Source: Lepidonotus clava
Taxonomy: Eukaryota > Annelida > Polychaeta > Phyllodocida > Polynoidae
NCBI GenBank assembly: GCA_936440205.1
Contig: OW387136.1
Location: 53,929,718 to 53,993,717, forward strand
Reading direction: 5' to 3'
DNA: 64,000 nucleotides
The position numbers were made by a program, and so were the translations under genes. Below, one piece after another: positions 10,501 through 20,487 of the stretch. The notes beneath the pieces are model-generated. The model was given only the letters and a program-made list of their open reading frames with translations, was not told the DNA's origin and made no database searches. How positions within the stretch are numbered: the stretch's first letter is position 1; each line of letters opens with the position of its first letter.

Positions 10501-12664
10501 GAAATCAACTGTGGCTTTGAAGTGTGATGAACGGCTATTCATCCAAAATATGTAGAGGTCAAAATAAGAGAAAATACGATAATACTATAAAAAGGTATAT
10601 ATGTAAAGAACGTAAGTGTAAAAGAACGAAATATATGAAATATATGTAAAAGAACGAATATGTAAATAATGAACGAAAGTGTAAAAAGCCCGAAAAAAGA
10701 GGCACGAATATGTAAAGAACGAATATGTAAGGAACGAAAATGTAAAGGAACGAAACCCGGAAAGATATAAACCGGAAGTGAAATGTAAACCGGAAACGAA
10801 AGATATAAACCGGAAGTGACGTCAGTTATAGATCACGTGACCGAAAGCAGCCAATCAGGGCTGACTTCTATAGTATATAAAGGGGCGGTGAGGCCCGAAT
10901 AAACAGAGTTCTTTAATAGTTCTCCTTGTGTCCAGACGTGTCTTCTTTCCTGAAACAACCGCTAAAGATGAGCTGATTCGAGTAATTAACCAGAAGTTAG
11001 GATAAAACAGTCGAAGTTCGAGATAAATAGTAAGAACTTAGGGTAGGGGCCCGAAGGCCCGAAGAACGAGGAACGAAGGACCGAAGTAAGGCACAAAGGC
11101 CCGAAACAGTCCCGGAGACCGAGGTGTAGCATGGCACGAAGGCATGACAGGCAGGACGAGGGAACGAAGTCCGCGGGGACGAGGGCGCGGCAGGCTCGGC
11201 CCCACCCTACCAAACAATAGGCGACCGTCGGCCCGTCGCCCCCGCGGACCGGAACCGTGGGGTGGACCGCCCGGTGGGGGTGAATGCTGGTCTGGGAGAT
11301 AGAGCGAGACGAACCCCCGGCCGACCCGTACCCCTACCATAATTTCCCTTCCCCGCAGTCCTCCGTTTGACATCGAGTGCCGATCCCCGACCGATTCGCT
11401 CAGCCCCCCCCTCGTGCGCGAGGCACGACTCTAGAAACACATCTCGGTTCTTGGCCTGGATTCCCCGTCCGCCCCGAGACCCGAACAACCCCCCCCCACG
11501 TTCCTCTGTTGTAAGAATCGGCAACCCCGACTTACCAGAGAACGTCACAGAAGCATGCCCACCCTTCTGTAATCAGTAAAAAGCAAGACATGGGAGCTAT
11601 GATGTATAAGATTACAGTGTCAGTCAGAAAAGCAGCACTCTAGAAAATTCTAAAATTAGCAATGTAGGTTAACAATTAGTAACAGAATAATGGCAGTATA
11701 TCAATAGAATTTCGAAATCAGCAAATCTATTATATTGAATTATGACAAGGTTGTACTTCAAGATACAGCTTTAAATTTACTTTGATCTAGGATTTCACTA
11801 TCACTGGAAAAATGTAGATAAATAAGTGTTAACAGAGTATAATAAGCAAATATTGTTAATTCTCAAGAAGTGGGGCCAAATGATAAATTTCATTATTTTG
11901 CACTATATAATATATATATATAAGAATCTGTAATTGTTGGTAATATTTGCATTCATACACATTTAACCTTCATATGGGATCCCACCTTTGCTTAAAGTAA
12001 TGTATCTAGAAGTATTAAAAGAAATATCCAGACTAAGTTGTCCGAAAAGCCAAAATAGACCAGTTTTATGCTTTCATGGTTTTGCTTACTCTGACCCCAG
12101 TCCCGCCCCTCTTGTATAAAAGCAGGATATATCATCGTTCTTCAAAATTAAAAAAAACACCCCCTTTTCACAAATCTTTTACTCCAAAAAATCACCCTTA
12201 TTTCTTTAAAATGTGAACATTTGGCCCCTAAAAATGGCCCTTTTTTCTTGCTTTTAGCAAAAAATGACCCCTATTTTCCCGAACACTGACACATGGGCAG
12301 AATATGTACCCTATTTTTCAAAAACAGACATGCGAAGTTTGTAAAAATGGACCCTTTTTCCGTGTTTTTCAGAATGAGGATGCATATCATTTTATGACTA
12401 GAGTGGCGGGAGCGGGACTCTGACCAATAGAGAATCTAATATGGCTAATGTTTAATTCTATATTAATCCTTAGATCTTGTCTCTTGTGTCATACCGTAAA
12501 CCGTTCCTCACCTTAATTTCATCTATCTCATGTATCAGTATGACTTTGTGCTTCACCAAGGTTGCCCAGAATGCTGGAGACAGTTTGACGTTCTCTATCA
12601 GGTCTTCTGCTTTCTCTGTCAACAGATCCCTCCTCTCCTGTGGCAATAGGCGTTTTCCCTCCAT
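1160..12664 (-). CDS. NLR-type immune receptor gene: three CARDs, NACHT, C-terminal modules (possibly damaged)
   Basis: Twelve exons can be placed on the minus strand: 12664-12512, 11566-10365 (split by an LTR), 9927-9772, 9609-9427, 8942-8790, 8173-8002, 5917-5740, 5532-4093, 3617-~3266, 3152-2754, 2331-1957 and 1579-1160. Nearly all have AG acceptors and GT donors, and the phases match throughout: 0 between CARD exons, 1 into the linker, 2 from there on. CARD-NACHT proteins are cytosolic sensors that assemble through CARD-CARD contacts, and lancelets are known for expanded NLR sets. No leucine-rich repeats are seen; the C-terminal part is built of other modules. The first exon at 12664 follows an acceptor-like site, so the true start may lie upstream. 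The last exon ends in a donor, so a 3' exon may lie left of the window. The solo LTR and an in-frame stop in CARD 3 suggest a pseudogene or a broken allele. Confidence 0.82.
1957..2331 (-). CDS. NLR C-terminal module 3 (single exon)
   Basis: This 375-bp exon lies between ttcttgcag and gtaagtaagc, phase 2 at both ends. The core is SQVIIICQGWNSLV, a helix QLIQECIQYIHAEC and the strand LKSLKVKLENF, then a WGLDQGYL tail. It is related in layout to the modules on either side. Confidence 0.65.
2518..2715 (-). pseudogene. Remnant copy of CARD 2 first exon and its upstream intron
   Basis: This stretch lies in the intron between modules 2 and 3 and resembles 9,830-10,080: both have ttggctttatacattc, then ccttgttttacct, then gagaggacagttaagacac in the same order. 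The central part of the CARD exon is deleted here and no open frame remains. It shows that exon-sized pieces of this gene, or of a close relative, have been duplicated locally. Confidence 0.6.
2754..3152 (-). CDS. NLR C-terminal module 2 (single exon)
   Basis: This 399-bp exon lies between gttctaatag and gtaagt, phase 2 at both ends. It encodes PKLVINVGFSTSHYG, a W-containing helix KWRDVILHIWDTW and the strand CKLLVIRSGN. The layout matches modules 1, 3 and 4 although residues are strongly diverged. No known domain was recognised. Confidence 0.65.
3266..3617 (-). CDS. NLR C-terminal module 1 (single exon)
   Basis: The exon follows the acceptor tatataaaacag in phase 2 and is open to a TAA at 3266. 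It encodes a beta-strand KIVIHLGLSF, a helix around QWTRSIKLLLHN and a second strand FILDVNHNG. The same order occurs in the next three exons. No strong phase-2 donor was found before the stop, so this may be a terminal exon of one isoform or the donor may be weak. I do not recognise the domain. Confidence 0.6.
4093..5532 (-). CDS. NLR exon: NACHT nucleotide-binding domain
   Basis: One 1,440-bp exon carries the whole NACHT module and its following helical/winged regions. Visible motifs are the Walker A loop CVGDAGSGKTTLAKRL, a Walker B-like strand VLVIVEAFEDF in which the usual first aspartate is a glutamate, and the sensor strand NVLVTSR. A WPHSRLCEF block near the middle sits where NLRs have the FxHxxxQEFLAA motif, but it is poorly conserved. 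Cysteine-rich stretches (CTMTNDTCFCGGKC) follow. The exon is phase 2 at both ends. The ATG at 5553-5555 lies in the intron before the acceptor cctattttaag and is not used as the start in this model. ATP/dNTP-driven oligomerisation is the family role. Confidence 0.88.
5740..5917 (-). CDS. NLR linker exon before NACHT
   Basis: This 178-bp exon lies between ttattcag and the donor gtagct, entering in phase 1 and leaving in phase 2. It encodes an acidic, helical segment with the blocks KEKFQSALLQFSDDPNHVKL and DEVYTNLHIIQ. A short segment with a D/E-x-[IV]-Y-T-x-L core just before the nucleotide-binding domain is common in NACHT proteins. An upstream ATG exists on this strand but lies in the intron. 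Confidence 0.75.
6640..6712 (-). repeat. tRNA-like SINE head (minus strand)
   Basis: The reverse complement has a Pol III A box (TTAGCTCAGTTGG) and a B box (GGGTTCTAATCCC) at tRNA spacing. The acceptor arms do not pair, so it is a tRNA-derived repeat and not a working tRNA gene. Confidence 0.5.
6857..6930 (+). repeat. tRNA-like SINE head (plus strand)
   Basis: The sequence has an A box (TAGCTCAGTGGTAGAGC) and a B box (GGGTTCAAATC) with a plausible anticodon arm, but the 5' and 3' acceptor strands do not match. It is best read as a tRNA-derived repeat. Confidence 0.5.
8002..8173 (-). pseudogene. NLR exon: CARD 3, second half, with an in-frame stop
   Basis: The exon follows the acceptor gtgttcatag and ends in phase 1 at the donor gtaacaag, which matches the phase of the next exon at 5917. 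It encodes HSAQISELLC, then a TAA stop at 8126-8128, then IKTVGHYEGFVCSLIEADQ and GHVVTDILEKDVD. The same frame is CARD-like on both sides of the stop, so the stop is a real in-frame change and not a wrong frame. Because the exon is not a multiple of three, skipping it alone would break the frame into NACHT. Confidence 0.7.
8790..8942 (-). CDS. NLR exon: CARD 3, first half
   Basis: This 153-bp exon lies between the acceptor ctttgag and the donor gttagt, in phase 0. It encodes VLEQKAPELIQKV and TPALWASLIKHKVISEANKN, clearly related to the other two CARD first-half exons. Confidence 0.75.
9427..9609 (-). CDS. NLR exon: CARD 2, second half
   Basis: This 183-bp exon is phase 0 at both ends. It encodes EQVEGLLEYLKGGTKRTYRG and FLYSLSETGQRHIMTDIL, which fit the common CARD pattern of a basic turn followed by FxxxLxETGQxHLxxxL. 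The exon is intact, and it and its partner at 9772-9927 make the only CARD of the three that looks undamaged. Confidence 0.8.
9772..9927 (-). CDS. NLR exon: CARD 2, first half
   Basis: This 156-bp exon lies between the acceptor ttacatttag and the donor gtggga and is phase 0 at both ends. It encodes EEKQHLLTQKAPILKECIKP and ALFWERLMKNHVLS, matching the helix 1-3 pattern of CARDs and the two sister exons in this gene. Confidence 0.75.
10365..11566 (-). CDS. NLR exon: CARD 1, second half, interrupted by a solo LTR
   Basis: The main part, 10365-10522, encodes the C-terminal CARD helices (PQLISELINHIQKGVIRQY, GFIKTLLETNQEYVISQIL) and ends at a strong gtaagt donor in phase 0. The 5' part of the same exon is the short piece 11554-11566, which follows the acceptor ctgattacag. 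The two parts are separated by the LTR at 10523-11549 and its duplicated GAAG. The flanking parts agree with the layout of the intact equivalent exon at 9427-9609. With the LTR in place this exon cannot be read through normally. Confidence 0.75.
10523..11549 (+). mobile_element. Solo LTR of an LTR retrotransposon
   Basis: The element begins TGTGATGAAC and ends AACGTCACA, giving TGTGA/TCACA inverted ends, and is flanked by a perfect 4-bp target duplication, GAAG, at 10519-10522 and 11550-11553. On the plus strand it has a TATA box (tatataaa, 10874) and a poly(A) signal (aataaa, 10898) close together, followed by about 650 bp of GC-rich sequence. There are no internal coding regions between ends, so it is a single LTR. 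The 4-bp duplication fits the Gypsy or BEL groups, but no family was recognised. The intact ends and duplication suggest a fairly recent insertion. It lies inside a CARD exon of the NLR gene. Confidence 0.8.
12088..12425. mobile_element. Short TIR element
   Basis: The left end has CCCAGTCCCGCCCCTCT and the right end, reversed, has CAGAGTCCCGCTCCCGCC and ACTCT, an imperfect inverted repeat. The inside is pyrimidine-rich (cccctattttc-type blocks) with no coding frame. It lies just downstream of the first CARD exon, in its intron. Confidence 0.45.
12512..12664 (-). CDS. NLR exon: CARD 1, first half
   Basis: The exon encodes the first helices of a CARD, with the blocks RRDLLTEKAEDLIENV and SPAFWATLVKHKVI. 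It begins directly after a ttatgcag acceptor, and its first codon is ATG, so it could be either an internal exon or the start. It ends at AAG followed by the donor gtgagg, in phase 0. The same exon type recurs at 9772-9927 and 8790-8942. Confidence 0.75.
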
Positions 12665-13892
12665 CTGCATAAATGTCGTATCATCATTGAATAAGTTTCA
12701 TGAAGTTGACTTATTGAAATAAGAGTAACTGCTTGTTAATCATATGAATAACTGCCAATTACTGACATGAATGTTGGCAGTTAAAGTATGAGGTTTATAT
12801 CATTTTCTTAATTTACCTTAATGCATCAGCTTAAACTTTCTAATCACTTATGTTTATGTCGAAATAACTAACATTAAAAACCTGCTGCTTTCCTTTGGAA
12901 TCGTGATTAAAATGGTAAACAATGATTTTAAGTTTTTCAGAAAAAATGGGTCTGACAAAATTGTGACTAATACATTCTTTTTGAATAAAAAAATAGTACA
13001 GGTTCAATTTGGTTTCATCATCTGAACAGCTGTAAAATGTACATATTGCCAGGCCGTGCATACTACTCCTGATATTCATGGTTTTGAATATAAATTGAAT
13101 TTGGATATTGAATTTTATTTCTAAGAGCAATACTGCCAAGAGTGGTTTTCATCATTTGTTGATTCTTTCCCCGATATTCTGCTTCTAGAAAAAAAATGCT
13201 GACAGGGGAATACATGCCACGTCAACCCCATAAATCAAATTTTGTTCACAAAATTTGATGATTAAATAAAGGAGAACCTTCATCCCTATGTTTCTCAGGC
13301 TTCAAGCTTGGGTTGTGACAATCCCCTCTCAGATGCCCACAATGGTTTTTCTTATTATAACATGTGCAAAGTAAGAGTGAATATTGTGAATTCATTTGTG
13401 GAAAGTGTCTTTTGAAGCACAGGAATAATCACTCAGAAACATCCCACAGTTTTGTTGCACTTGTCCACTTGTGGGTAATTATAGATATGTGTACAGAAAA
13501 AGAGAAGATGAATTTACCTCCTTATTGTTGGCCTTCAAAGAAAAGGTAGATACTGTAGTAAACTAGATATCACAAATATCAAGGTGAGTGAGTGAAGTTT
13601 TTCATCACTGTTCGTACATTTCCTGTTTTGTTTTACGCTTTCTTTGTTTGCCATCTGAGCCTCTTGATAATTTGCACAAGCTGCGGCATTAGAGAATAGA
13701 GAATGAGCAGATATGTAGTACACACTTCATTTCACAGAAACAACAAAAATAGTTGTGATCCTCCATAAGCTGCGGCATTGGTCCCCCTGTCCTACATATC
13801 ACCCACTGTGAATGATGACCTGGTTAGTTGTGTATATACACCCCACATGGCAAAGCCTGTGGTTGAGGACCAGGGGGATCAACCGCCGATAG
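12665..13892. other. Upstream of the NLR gene; nothing assigned
   Basis: This is A/T-rich sequence with short open frames only. A 15-bp stretch at about 13523-13537, on the minus strand between a cttttctttgaag acceptor and a gtaaat donor, resembles the end of a CARD first-half exon, but it is too short to call. No promoter could be identified. Confidence 0.3.
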
Positions 13893-14239
13893 TTTAAAGG
13901 GAGCCAAAACCAATTAATTCAATGAACTTAAATAATCATGGAAATCCATTCCTTGAGCCTATTTCTGGCCGATGTTAAAATCTGAACCATGAAATGTGGT
14001 AAAAAATAAATAAAAACCTGTTTTCCTTGCTCAAATCAATTAATGTGGATCCGCAAAAATAGGGTTTGTTTACAAACAAATGCAAATTTAACCATCTATT
14101 ATGGCATTCTACTTTATTTTGAGCTGGTTTTCACAGCTAATACTTTACTACTGATCTTAACCGGACTCATCAAACATATTTCTGTACTTATCTGAGTTTT
14201 GAAAATTTGTCAATTTTATTGGTTTTGGCTCCCTTTAAA
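13893..14239. mobile_element. TIR element family A, copy 1
   Basis: The ends are TTTAAAGGGAGCCAAAACC and its inverse, about 20 bp and nearly perfect. The outer TTTAAA includes a possible TTAA target. The same family recurs at 42189-42447, with shared internal blocks such as the TTTTCA-GCTA-TACTTTA stretch. It has no coding capacity. Confidence 0.7.
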
Positions 14240-15573
14240 TGCTGCAATCCCTCTGCGCATGATATCCCAAAATTCCCTCTTTATCCTCCTTAGTTTCTCC
14301 TGGGGCCAAGATCCACCAACATCCTAAACTCTGTAATCACACAATCTAGATTACAGTCTGTCAGCTTACATATATATTGTGGGTTTTTACCACTATAAAT
14401 ATAATGCCCCTCCATTTCCGTCACCAACCTCGAGAAATGAGATGGTGAGTCATCAACCAAAAGAAGAAAACAAGAAAAATAGATGTTGTGGTTACCCTTA
14501 TGTATTCATGACCCAAACGTTAAACATGATGAAATACCCCCTGTCAGCCTACAAACACTACAATCTAAAAAGCTGTTAAACTATGGCAGATACAACCTTA
14601 TGTTATTCACTCAATGAGTGTCCCCCTTGATCTATGGTGGGTGACCCTCTATGCTGGGCTGACTGTAGTAGTGACCTGGTTACCCGTGTATATTCACACT
14701 GCGCTACAGCTGGTATGGGGTGTATTGTGTTAACATTTAAGTTACATGACAAAAACCCAGCCATCCCAAGCAAGAATATGGTGTTTTTATAAAGTTTCAG
14801 TCGTGCTTTTGTTATTGTTATGTAATTTTGATGCCACCCGAAACATCTCTAGAACCTAACAATGTGATGTTGCATTTTAACATTATTGTAGGGACAGTGG
14901 GGCAACAGGTCACTGCCTCACCGCACCTCACTCAGACTGGACTTGTTTATCAAAAAGTTTTCTTATTCATTGAGCCGCTATGGCTCCAGTGTTGATATAT
15001 GACTAATAAATCACTGGTTTGCCCAACCACTTGTTGTCTGGGATTCCAGTCAAAGTACTAGAGATTATATTTCATGAATAGATAGTGAAAATTATTTATT
15101 ATAAAAATTGTTATGTAGTCCAACTTGTCTGTAGTTTGTGATGATCTTTTTCCAATTCTCCATAAAGAAAATAGGAAAAAAACAAGGGAAGTTAAAATTC
15201 AACAGAAGGTATGCTGTAAGAGTGATTTCAACTGAAGCAAACAAGATCTGTCATGACGTCATCAACAGGTGTTTCCCGAATGTGAGGATTCCCTCAGGTC
15301 AATGAGTGTGTGTGGGGGCAGCACCGTACCGGCCTCCGCCAAACACAGGGATAGGCCTGCAGACACTACACATCTGAGTAGTGAGAGACCCCCAAGGCCA
15401 CATTCTACTCTTTATTGGATAGAATTTTTATCTGATTTAGGCTGTGAAGGGTTTGCATATCTGTATCCAACATGTTGGTGAAGTGAACATAGGAGACAGG
15501 ATGCCGAGTTAATAGGCTTTAATACTCACAGTAATGCAGAGGTTTATGCTCACAATATGGTGGAACGAATACA
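14240..15573. other. Intergenic; no gene seen
   Basis: No convincing exons. A block near 14,668-14,700 (gtgacctggtta then gtgtatat) resembles one near 13,815-13,850 on the other side of the family A element, hinting at an old repeat. A G/C-richer patch at 15,290-15,400 could not be assigned. Confidence 0.3.
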
Positions 15574-16812
15574 AGTGAACTCGGCCCCACAGTGAAGTCG
15601 CGCCAGGGTAAAGTCGGCCCCACAGTGAAGTCGGCCCACAGGTGAAGTCGGCCCCATAGTGAAGTCGGCCCCATAGTGAAGAAGGCCCCATAGTGATGTC
15701 GGCCAATGTAAAAATTCAGAGAAAGACTGATAGTTTTTTTCTTTTTTTTCTTCTTCAGAAAATGTATAGAGATCGGGGGCTGTGCCCCCGCACCCCACTT
15801 TATATTTTATTTTGTCTTTTCTGGAGTCTTTAATTAATTATTCCATAAACAATAATAGATTGTCAACGTGCTATCCCAACCCTTATATAAACATATGCGC
15901 CAGTAATCTGTACATTTGCGTTGACATCTGAGGTAACCCCATGAAAAGAAAATAATTGAATTTTCATCTGTAATTTTCTTTTTACATAGACATTTCAAGA
16001 AGCTTCAGACATTGACCCTTGGAATTCTGTAATGGGGTATTAAGGTATGTTCAGAGAGAAGTGTTTTTCAAAATGTTTAGTTAGGTCTAACTTTTGATTT
16101 TATGAAATGTAGAAAAAAATGTTTGAAAGTAGGCAAAAAGGTTCCCGCTTTTTGTCATAGAATAAAATACATTGTTCTTGATTCCTTTATAGAAAATACT
16201 TTTTCCCCCCTAAAGAATGGAGTATTCCATATGGTATACGTGGCTAAGTGCTGCACAATTTCGATGCTACCGCTTCTAGGTGCCTGGATGTGGGGATCCA
16301 GTTTTGATTGGTGCTTGCCCAGGTCTCCAAGGTAACCAAAAGGTCCATTGTCAGTTTGACTCCCAGGCACTAGGTTGCCAAGTGGTAGTCAGGGAGAGTC
16401 ACAGAGGTTGTCAAGGAGACAAGAAGGGGTGACTCTTTTGTAAAAATGAATAAGTATTCAATTTTATTAAGCGGTTTCGAAAGGCTCTCTTCAAGGCATC
16501 TTTTAAAAACTAAAACGGTACCTAATATAGTATTAGGGTCTCCCAGTGGGGGGAGAACTCATTACCAATCACTCCAAGTGGATTGATTGGGACTGGGACG
16601 AAAAAAAAAAAAGAAAAAAAAGAAAAAAAAGAATGGAGTATTCCTTCATGTATGATGGTGGCATCTATGCACCACGGGGCCGACGTAACCAGGGGGCCGA
16701 CTTAACCATGGCGCGACTTGACCAAGGGGCCGGCTTAACCAGGGGGCAGAGTTTACTATGAGGCCGACTTAACCATGGCGCGAGTTCGCCAAGGGGCCGA
16801 CTTCACCTGTTA
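15574..16812. mobile_element. Foldback-type element with inverted tandem-repeat arms
   Basis: The left arm (about 15574-15705) is a tandem array of roughly 15-20-bp units based on GTGAAGTCGGCCCCA. The right arm (about 16668-16812) is the same unit in reverse, GGGGCCGACTTAACCA. Inside the arms, a T-rich tract with single C's (about 15730) mirrors an A-rich tract with single G's (about 16601-16632). Long arms made of short repeats are the mark of foldback elements. The middle 0.9 kb has no transposase frame. Confidence 0.6.
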
Positions 16813-17001
16813 CCGGTGGGACCAGGGTGGAGTGAAATCGAAACTAAAGTGTAGGGATGTGAAATTTATCTATTTACAGGCTGTTTTATTGGGCGTCACG
16901 AAGGCATAGACTTCCCGTTGGTCTATGTCTTTCTGTCTGCTGACTTAACAATGTATAAAGGGGTGAAAATGTTTGCATATGGTGAACATAAATAGGTAGC
17001 C

Positions 17002-17434
17002 TTAAGCCCCATACCCACTATAGGTGATTTTGACCAGAGACAGCCGATTCACTGGTGCTAAAATTGGCCGACTCTACTAGAAGAGTTGGCCGATTTTAGC
17101 ACTGACTAATATCAGGCGCGGATTTAGGTGGGGCATGCCATGCATGCGCCGCCCCCCCCCCCCCCCCCCGCCCTATTTCTGACCAAATGTTAAATTTTTT
17201 AATGTAAAATTCCTGCCCCTCAGGGGTTCGGGGGGGGGGGGAATTTTGCTATTGCATGCCCCCCCCCCCCCCCCCCCCACTTTTTCAAAATCCTGGATCT
17301 GCCCCTGAATATCAAACATATGTGTTTCAATATGACATACTGATTGATAATCTGAATTGGTGCTAAAATCGACTGATTTTATGAGAATAATGGGTTTATC
17401 CAGTCGAATGCACCTAGTGGGTATGGAGCTTAAG
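17002..17434. mobile_element. TIR element family B, copy 1 (split by another element)
   Basis: The ends are TTAAGCCCCATACCCACTA and its inverse TAGTGGGTATGGAGCTTAA. The second copy at 17811-18026 shares the ends and inner blocks such as gccgattttagc. This copy is split at 17113-17307 by a different TIR element. Confidence 0.75.
17113..17307. mobile_element. CAGGGGCGGATCCAG-type element nested in family B
   Basis: The ends are CAGGCGCGGATTTAGG and CCTGGATCTGCCCCTG, flanked by the 5-bp duplication AATAT on both sides. The interior is nearly palindromic with C and G runs. The same family occurs at 18455-18618 and 27337-27495. Confidence 0.75.
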
Positions 17435-17810
17435 AATACAGAGCAGTGTATATGGTTAACTCCCCAAAATGAGGTGTTACATGGGCTTCCTCTCACCATA
17501 CATGATAATCAATTATACCATTCAGACCACTTCTCATCCGTACAGTATAGACATCATGATTATCCAGGACCTATCCTGAAAAGCTACCTTAATCCATCTA
17601 ATGTTATCATAGAAACAGATCATCTCATTAAAAAGTGGTTACATCCAATGAATATATATGAATTTTAAAGACCAATGATATTTATATGTTATAATTCTTA
17701 TTTTTGTTTGAAAATATCTACATTCTAATACACCCAAAGAAATGTATGTTTTGATATCCTATCCGTCTTATAGCCTTATATCCCAGCAAATACTTGACAC
17801 ACACGCTCTA

Positions 17811-18026
17811 AAGCCCCATACCCACTAGGCAACTTTTACACAGTCGGCCTACGAGTCGGCGGTAAAATTTGCTGACTCCTTTAATTCCCTGTAAGCATAA
17901 CATATTGAAATGTGTGTGTTTGATAGGAGTTGGCGCTAAAGTCAGCCAATTCTACTATTAAAATCGGCCAATTTTACCACTGATTGGTCGAGATAGTGTA
18001 AAATTGTCCTAGTGGGTATGGGGCTT
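17811..18026. mobile_element. TIR element family B, copy 2
   Basis: The terminal inverted repeat is about 31 bp, starting AAGCCCCATACCCACTAGG, with few mismatches. It has no coding capacity. Confidence 0.75.
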
Positions 18027-18454
18027 ATGAGATTAGTGGCTTGGTGGTTTGCCTGGGGCGGATTAATGAGATTACACAGGTAGGGACCTCCCCTTATCCC
18101 CCCCCCCCTACTTCCCACCCCAGCAGTACAGGTGTTCTGGAGGAGGTGGCGGAGGGCAAGGTGGCGAAGAAGTGAAAGATCCTTCTATATCGTATGCCAA
18201 TGAGGAGGAAATTTGACTTTTCTGGGCCACTTGGTACAAGTCTTTGGTGTAGCTTGTTGGGAACCAGCTGCCAAGAAAGTTCACATTGTGTTACAGTGAT
18301 AAATTTGATTGCTTTTATCCATGACGTGTGGATAACCAGTTGCAGTGCCTGTAGCACTATAAAAAGGTGCAATAATAATGTCAGATATGTATGAATTAAT
18401 AAACATAGATTATCCTGGGGGAGGGGGGGGACAAAAGGGGGCTGGGGCATTTGG

Positions 18455-18618
18455 CAGTGGCGGATTTAGATGGGGGCCGTGGGGGCGAGCGTCCCCACCT
18501 TTTTTTGGACAATTCTAGACTTTTTTAATGTAAAATTCGGCCAAAAAGTAATTAAGGATAACATTTTCCAATAGCACGTCCCCCCCCCCTTTTTTTCAAA
18601 TTGCTGGATCTGCCACTG
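18455..18618. mobile_element. CAGTGGCGGATCCAG-type element
   Basis: The ends are CAGTGGCGGATTTAG and CTGGATCTGCCACTG. The flanks TTTGG and TTTGC look like a 5-bp target duplication with one change. Confidence 0.7.
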
Positions 18619-19956
18619 TTTGCCCCCTCCACTGGATGCAGCACTGATATTAATTACATAAAGAATGGACAATCATTCCCTGGATAAACGAGAGGGGTAA
18701 ATCTGTTCAACTATTATTGATGTGCTAAGAGAAGAGTAGGACCCTGAAGAGATAATAGCCCACTGGGTACCATCGCACCAAATCCCACTTGCAGAGTCAG
18801 GGCAAACTTGTATTCCTGACTTTGGAATATCCATTATGTAAGTTAAGCCCATTTTCCACCTACAAAAATTGACCGAAGATTTTCTGGCAATACACTTTCG
18901 CCAGTGCCGATAGGTTATTTGTGGCATTGTTGACAACATTTACCAAAAGTTAAGGGTCTGCAATCAGGTACATTTTCTGCCCCACAAATGTCCTATTACA
19001 GGCATGTGCTATCATTTCTCTTAGAAGAGCTACTGAAAGAAACGAATAGAGGGATGGAGATGAAGAAATCCAGCCTATATCCTAGTCTTGTGGACTCATG
19101 GCCCCACTGGACCCTGAAGGACAGTAGAACATCAGTGACATCCTCTGAAAAAAGCAGTCCTATGGTCTAGAATATTGACTAGGGAAGATGTCTGGGGAGA
19201 TAGTTGGCTAATTGGTAGTGGTGGACAATATCAAGCAGCAAGGGGCAGCAGCTTGAAGGGGGGCAGCTTCCTAATATGGAAACTCTATGCGAATTTGACG
19301 ATCTTTTTTACCAAGTTTTTTAACTAGTTTTTGACGAGTTGACATCTCCATACTCGTTGATTTTGCCATTGTCATCTTGTGACAAGGCTAAACTTGTCAA
19401 AATGACAAACGATGAGGCTGGGGTTTCAGTGTAGACCATGATATAATTTGCAATAAAACTCTGGGATGCCTTGGAGAGCCAGCCTCTGATTTTCATAAAT
19501 GAAAGTTATATATACTAAGCAACATTTATATTGAAAGAAAAAGGTTATATTACACAGTTTACTGACCTTGTGAATCGTTCCGATGTCTTGTATTGGATCA
19601 CCAAAAGGGTTGGCTGTGGAATATGGTTCACAAATGGAGGGGAAGTGGGAGGGAAACCACGGAGTAGTGGGCTTGATCGTAGTTACCTAATGTATTCTTT
19701 CTACGAAACTGAAACATAACAGTGGCTGTACATTGGTTGTGAGTCAGTTCCGCATACATCTGACCTCAGAAAAATGACATAGGATGTGCTCCAGCTCAGA
19801 GACAAAAATAGACTAAGTCAAAATAACTCGGTATTTTTACCAGGATACAAGTCATGTACAGCACATGTATATGAAAAAAAATGTTTACTTTGATAGGAAC
19901 TGCACACGCAAATACACAAGGATACATTGGCATACATTTAACACTGATAATTCTTA
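18619..19956. other. Intergenic; no gene seen
   Basis: Only short open frames without splice support. No repeat ends were recognised. Confidence 0.3.
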
Positions 19957-20487
19957 GGGTCTAAATGTTAGTCACATGTGACTAACATTCTTAGTCAAAT
20001 GGACAGGGCCTAAACCACTAACTTTTTCTAGTCAATGGTGACTAAGGTGACTCACATAGATGGTCACACTTGACTAAGGTAGGAATTTCTTTGTTTTGTT
20101 GAAAATTCACATTCTGAAAACCCTCTTTGTTATACAAAATACAGGTTTGTAAGGTGTGAGACTTGTCCGAGTAATACACTATTACTTTACAAAGGAATAC
20201 AAAACATTCTAATATATAACTAAGTGCAGATGGCTGAGATTAAAAAAAAGATTACTTACAACAAATCAGGCAGTGTCAAATGATTGTTTTCTGTTAACCT
20301 GAAGATTATGATGTCACTTCCCATCAGATATGACATCACTTCATCTCAAAACCTAGTCAGTTTGACTATCAATTTTAGTTAGTCTGACTAACTTTGATGA
20401 CTGTGCCAGAATTGACATTTGTCAGGATGAGTAACACAATTTGACTAAGGTAACATAGTTATATATGACTATGTCTACAAGGCCCAA
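19957..20487. mobile_element. Probable TIR element with TTAGTCA/TGACTAA repeats
   Basis: The two ends (CTTAGGGTCTAAATGTTAGT and, reversed, TTTGGGCCTTGTAGACATAG) are weakly inverted, and both arms contain many TTAGTCA or TGACTAA repeats, including the palindrome GTTAGTCACATGTGACTAAC. No coding frame. The boundaries are approximate. Confidence 0.4.

Noticed and set aside
10986-11579. Several G/C-rich open frames on both strands
   Set aside because: They lie wholly inside the solo LTR, have no recognisable product and reflect base composition.
13523-13537. A 15-bp microexon of the NLR gene
   Set aside because: It has an acceptor and donor on the minus strand and resembles the end of a CARD exon, but it is too short to support without RNA data.
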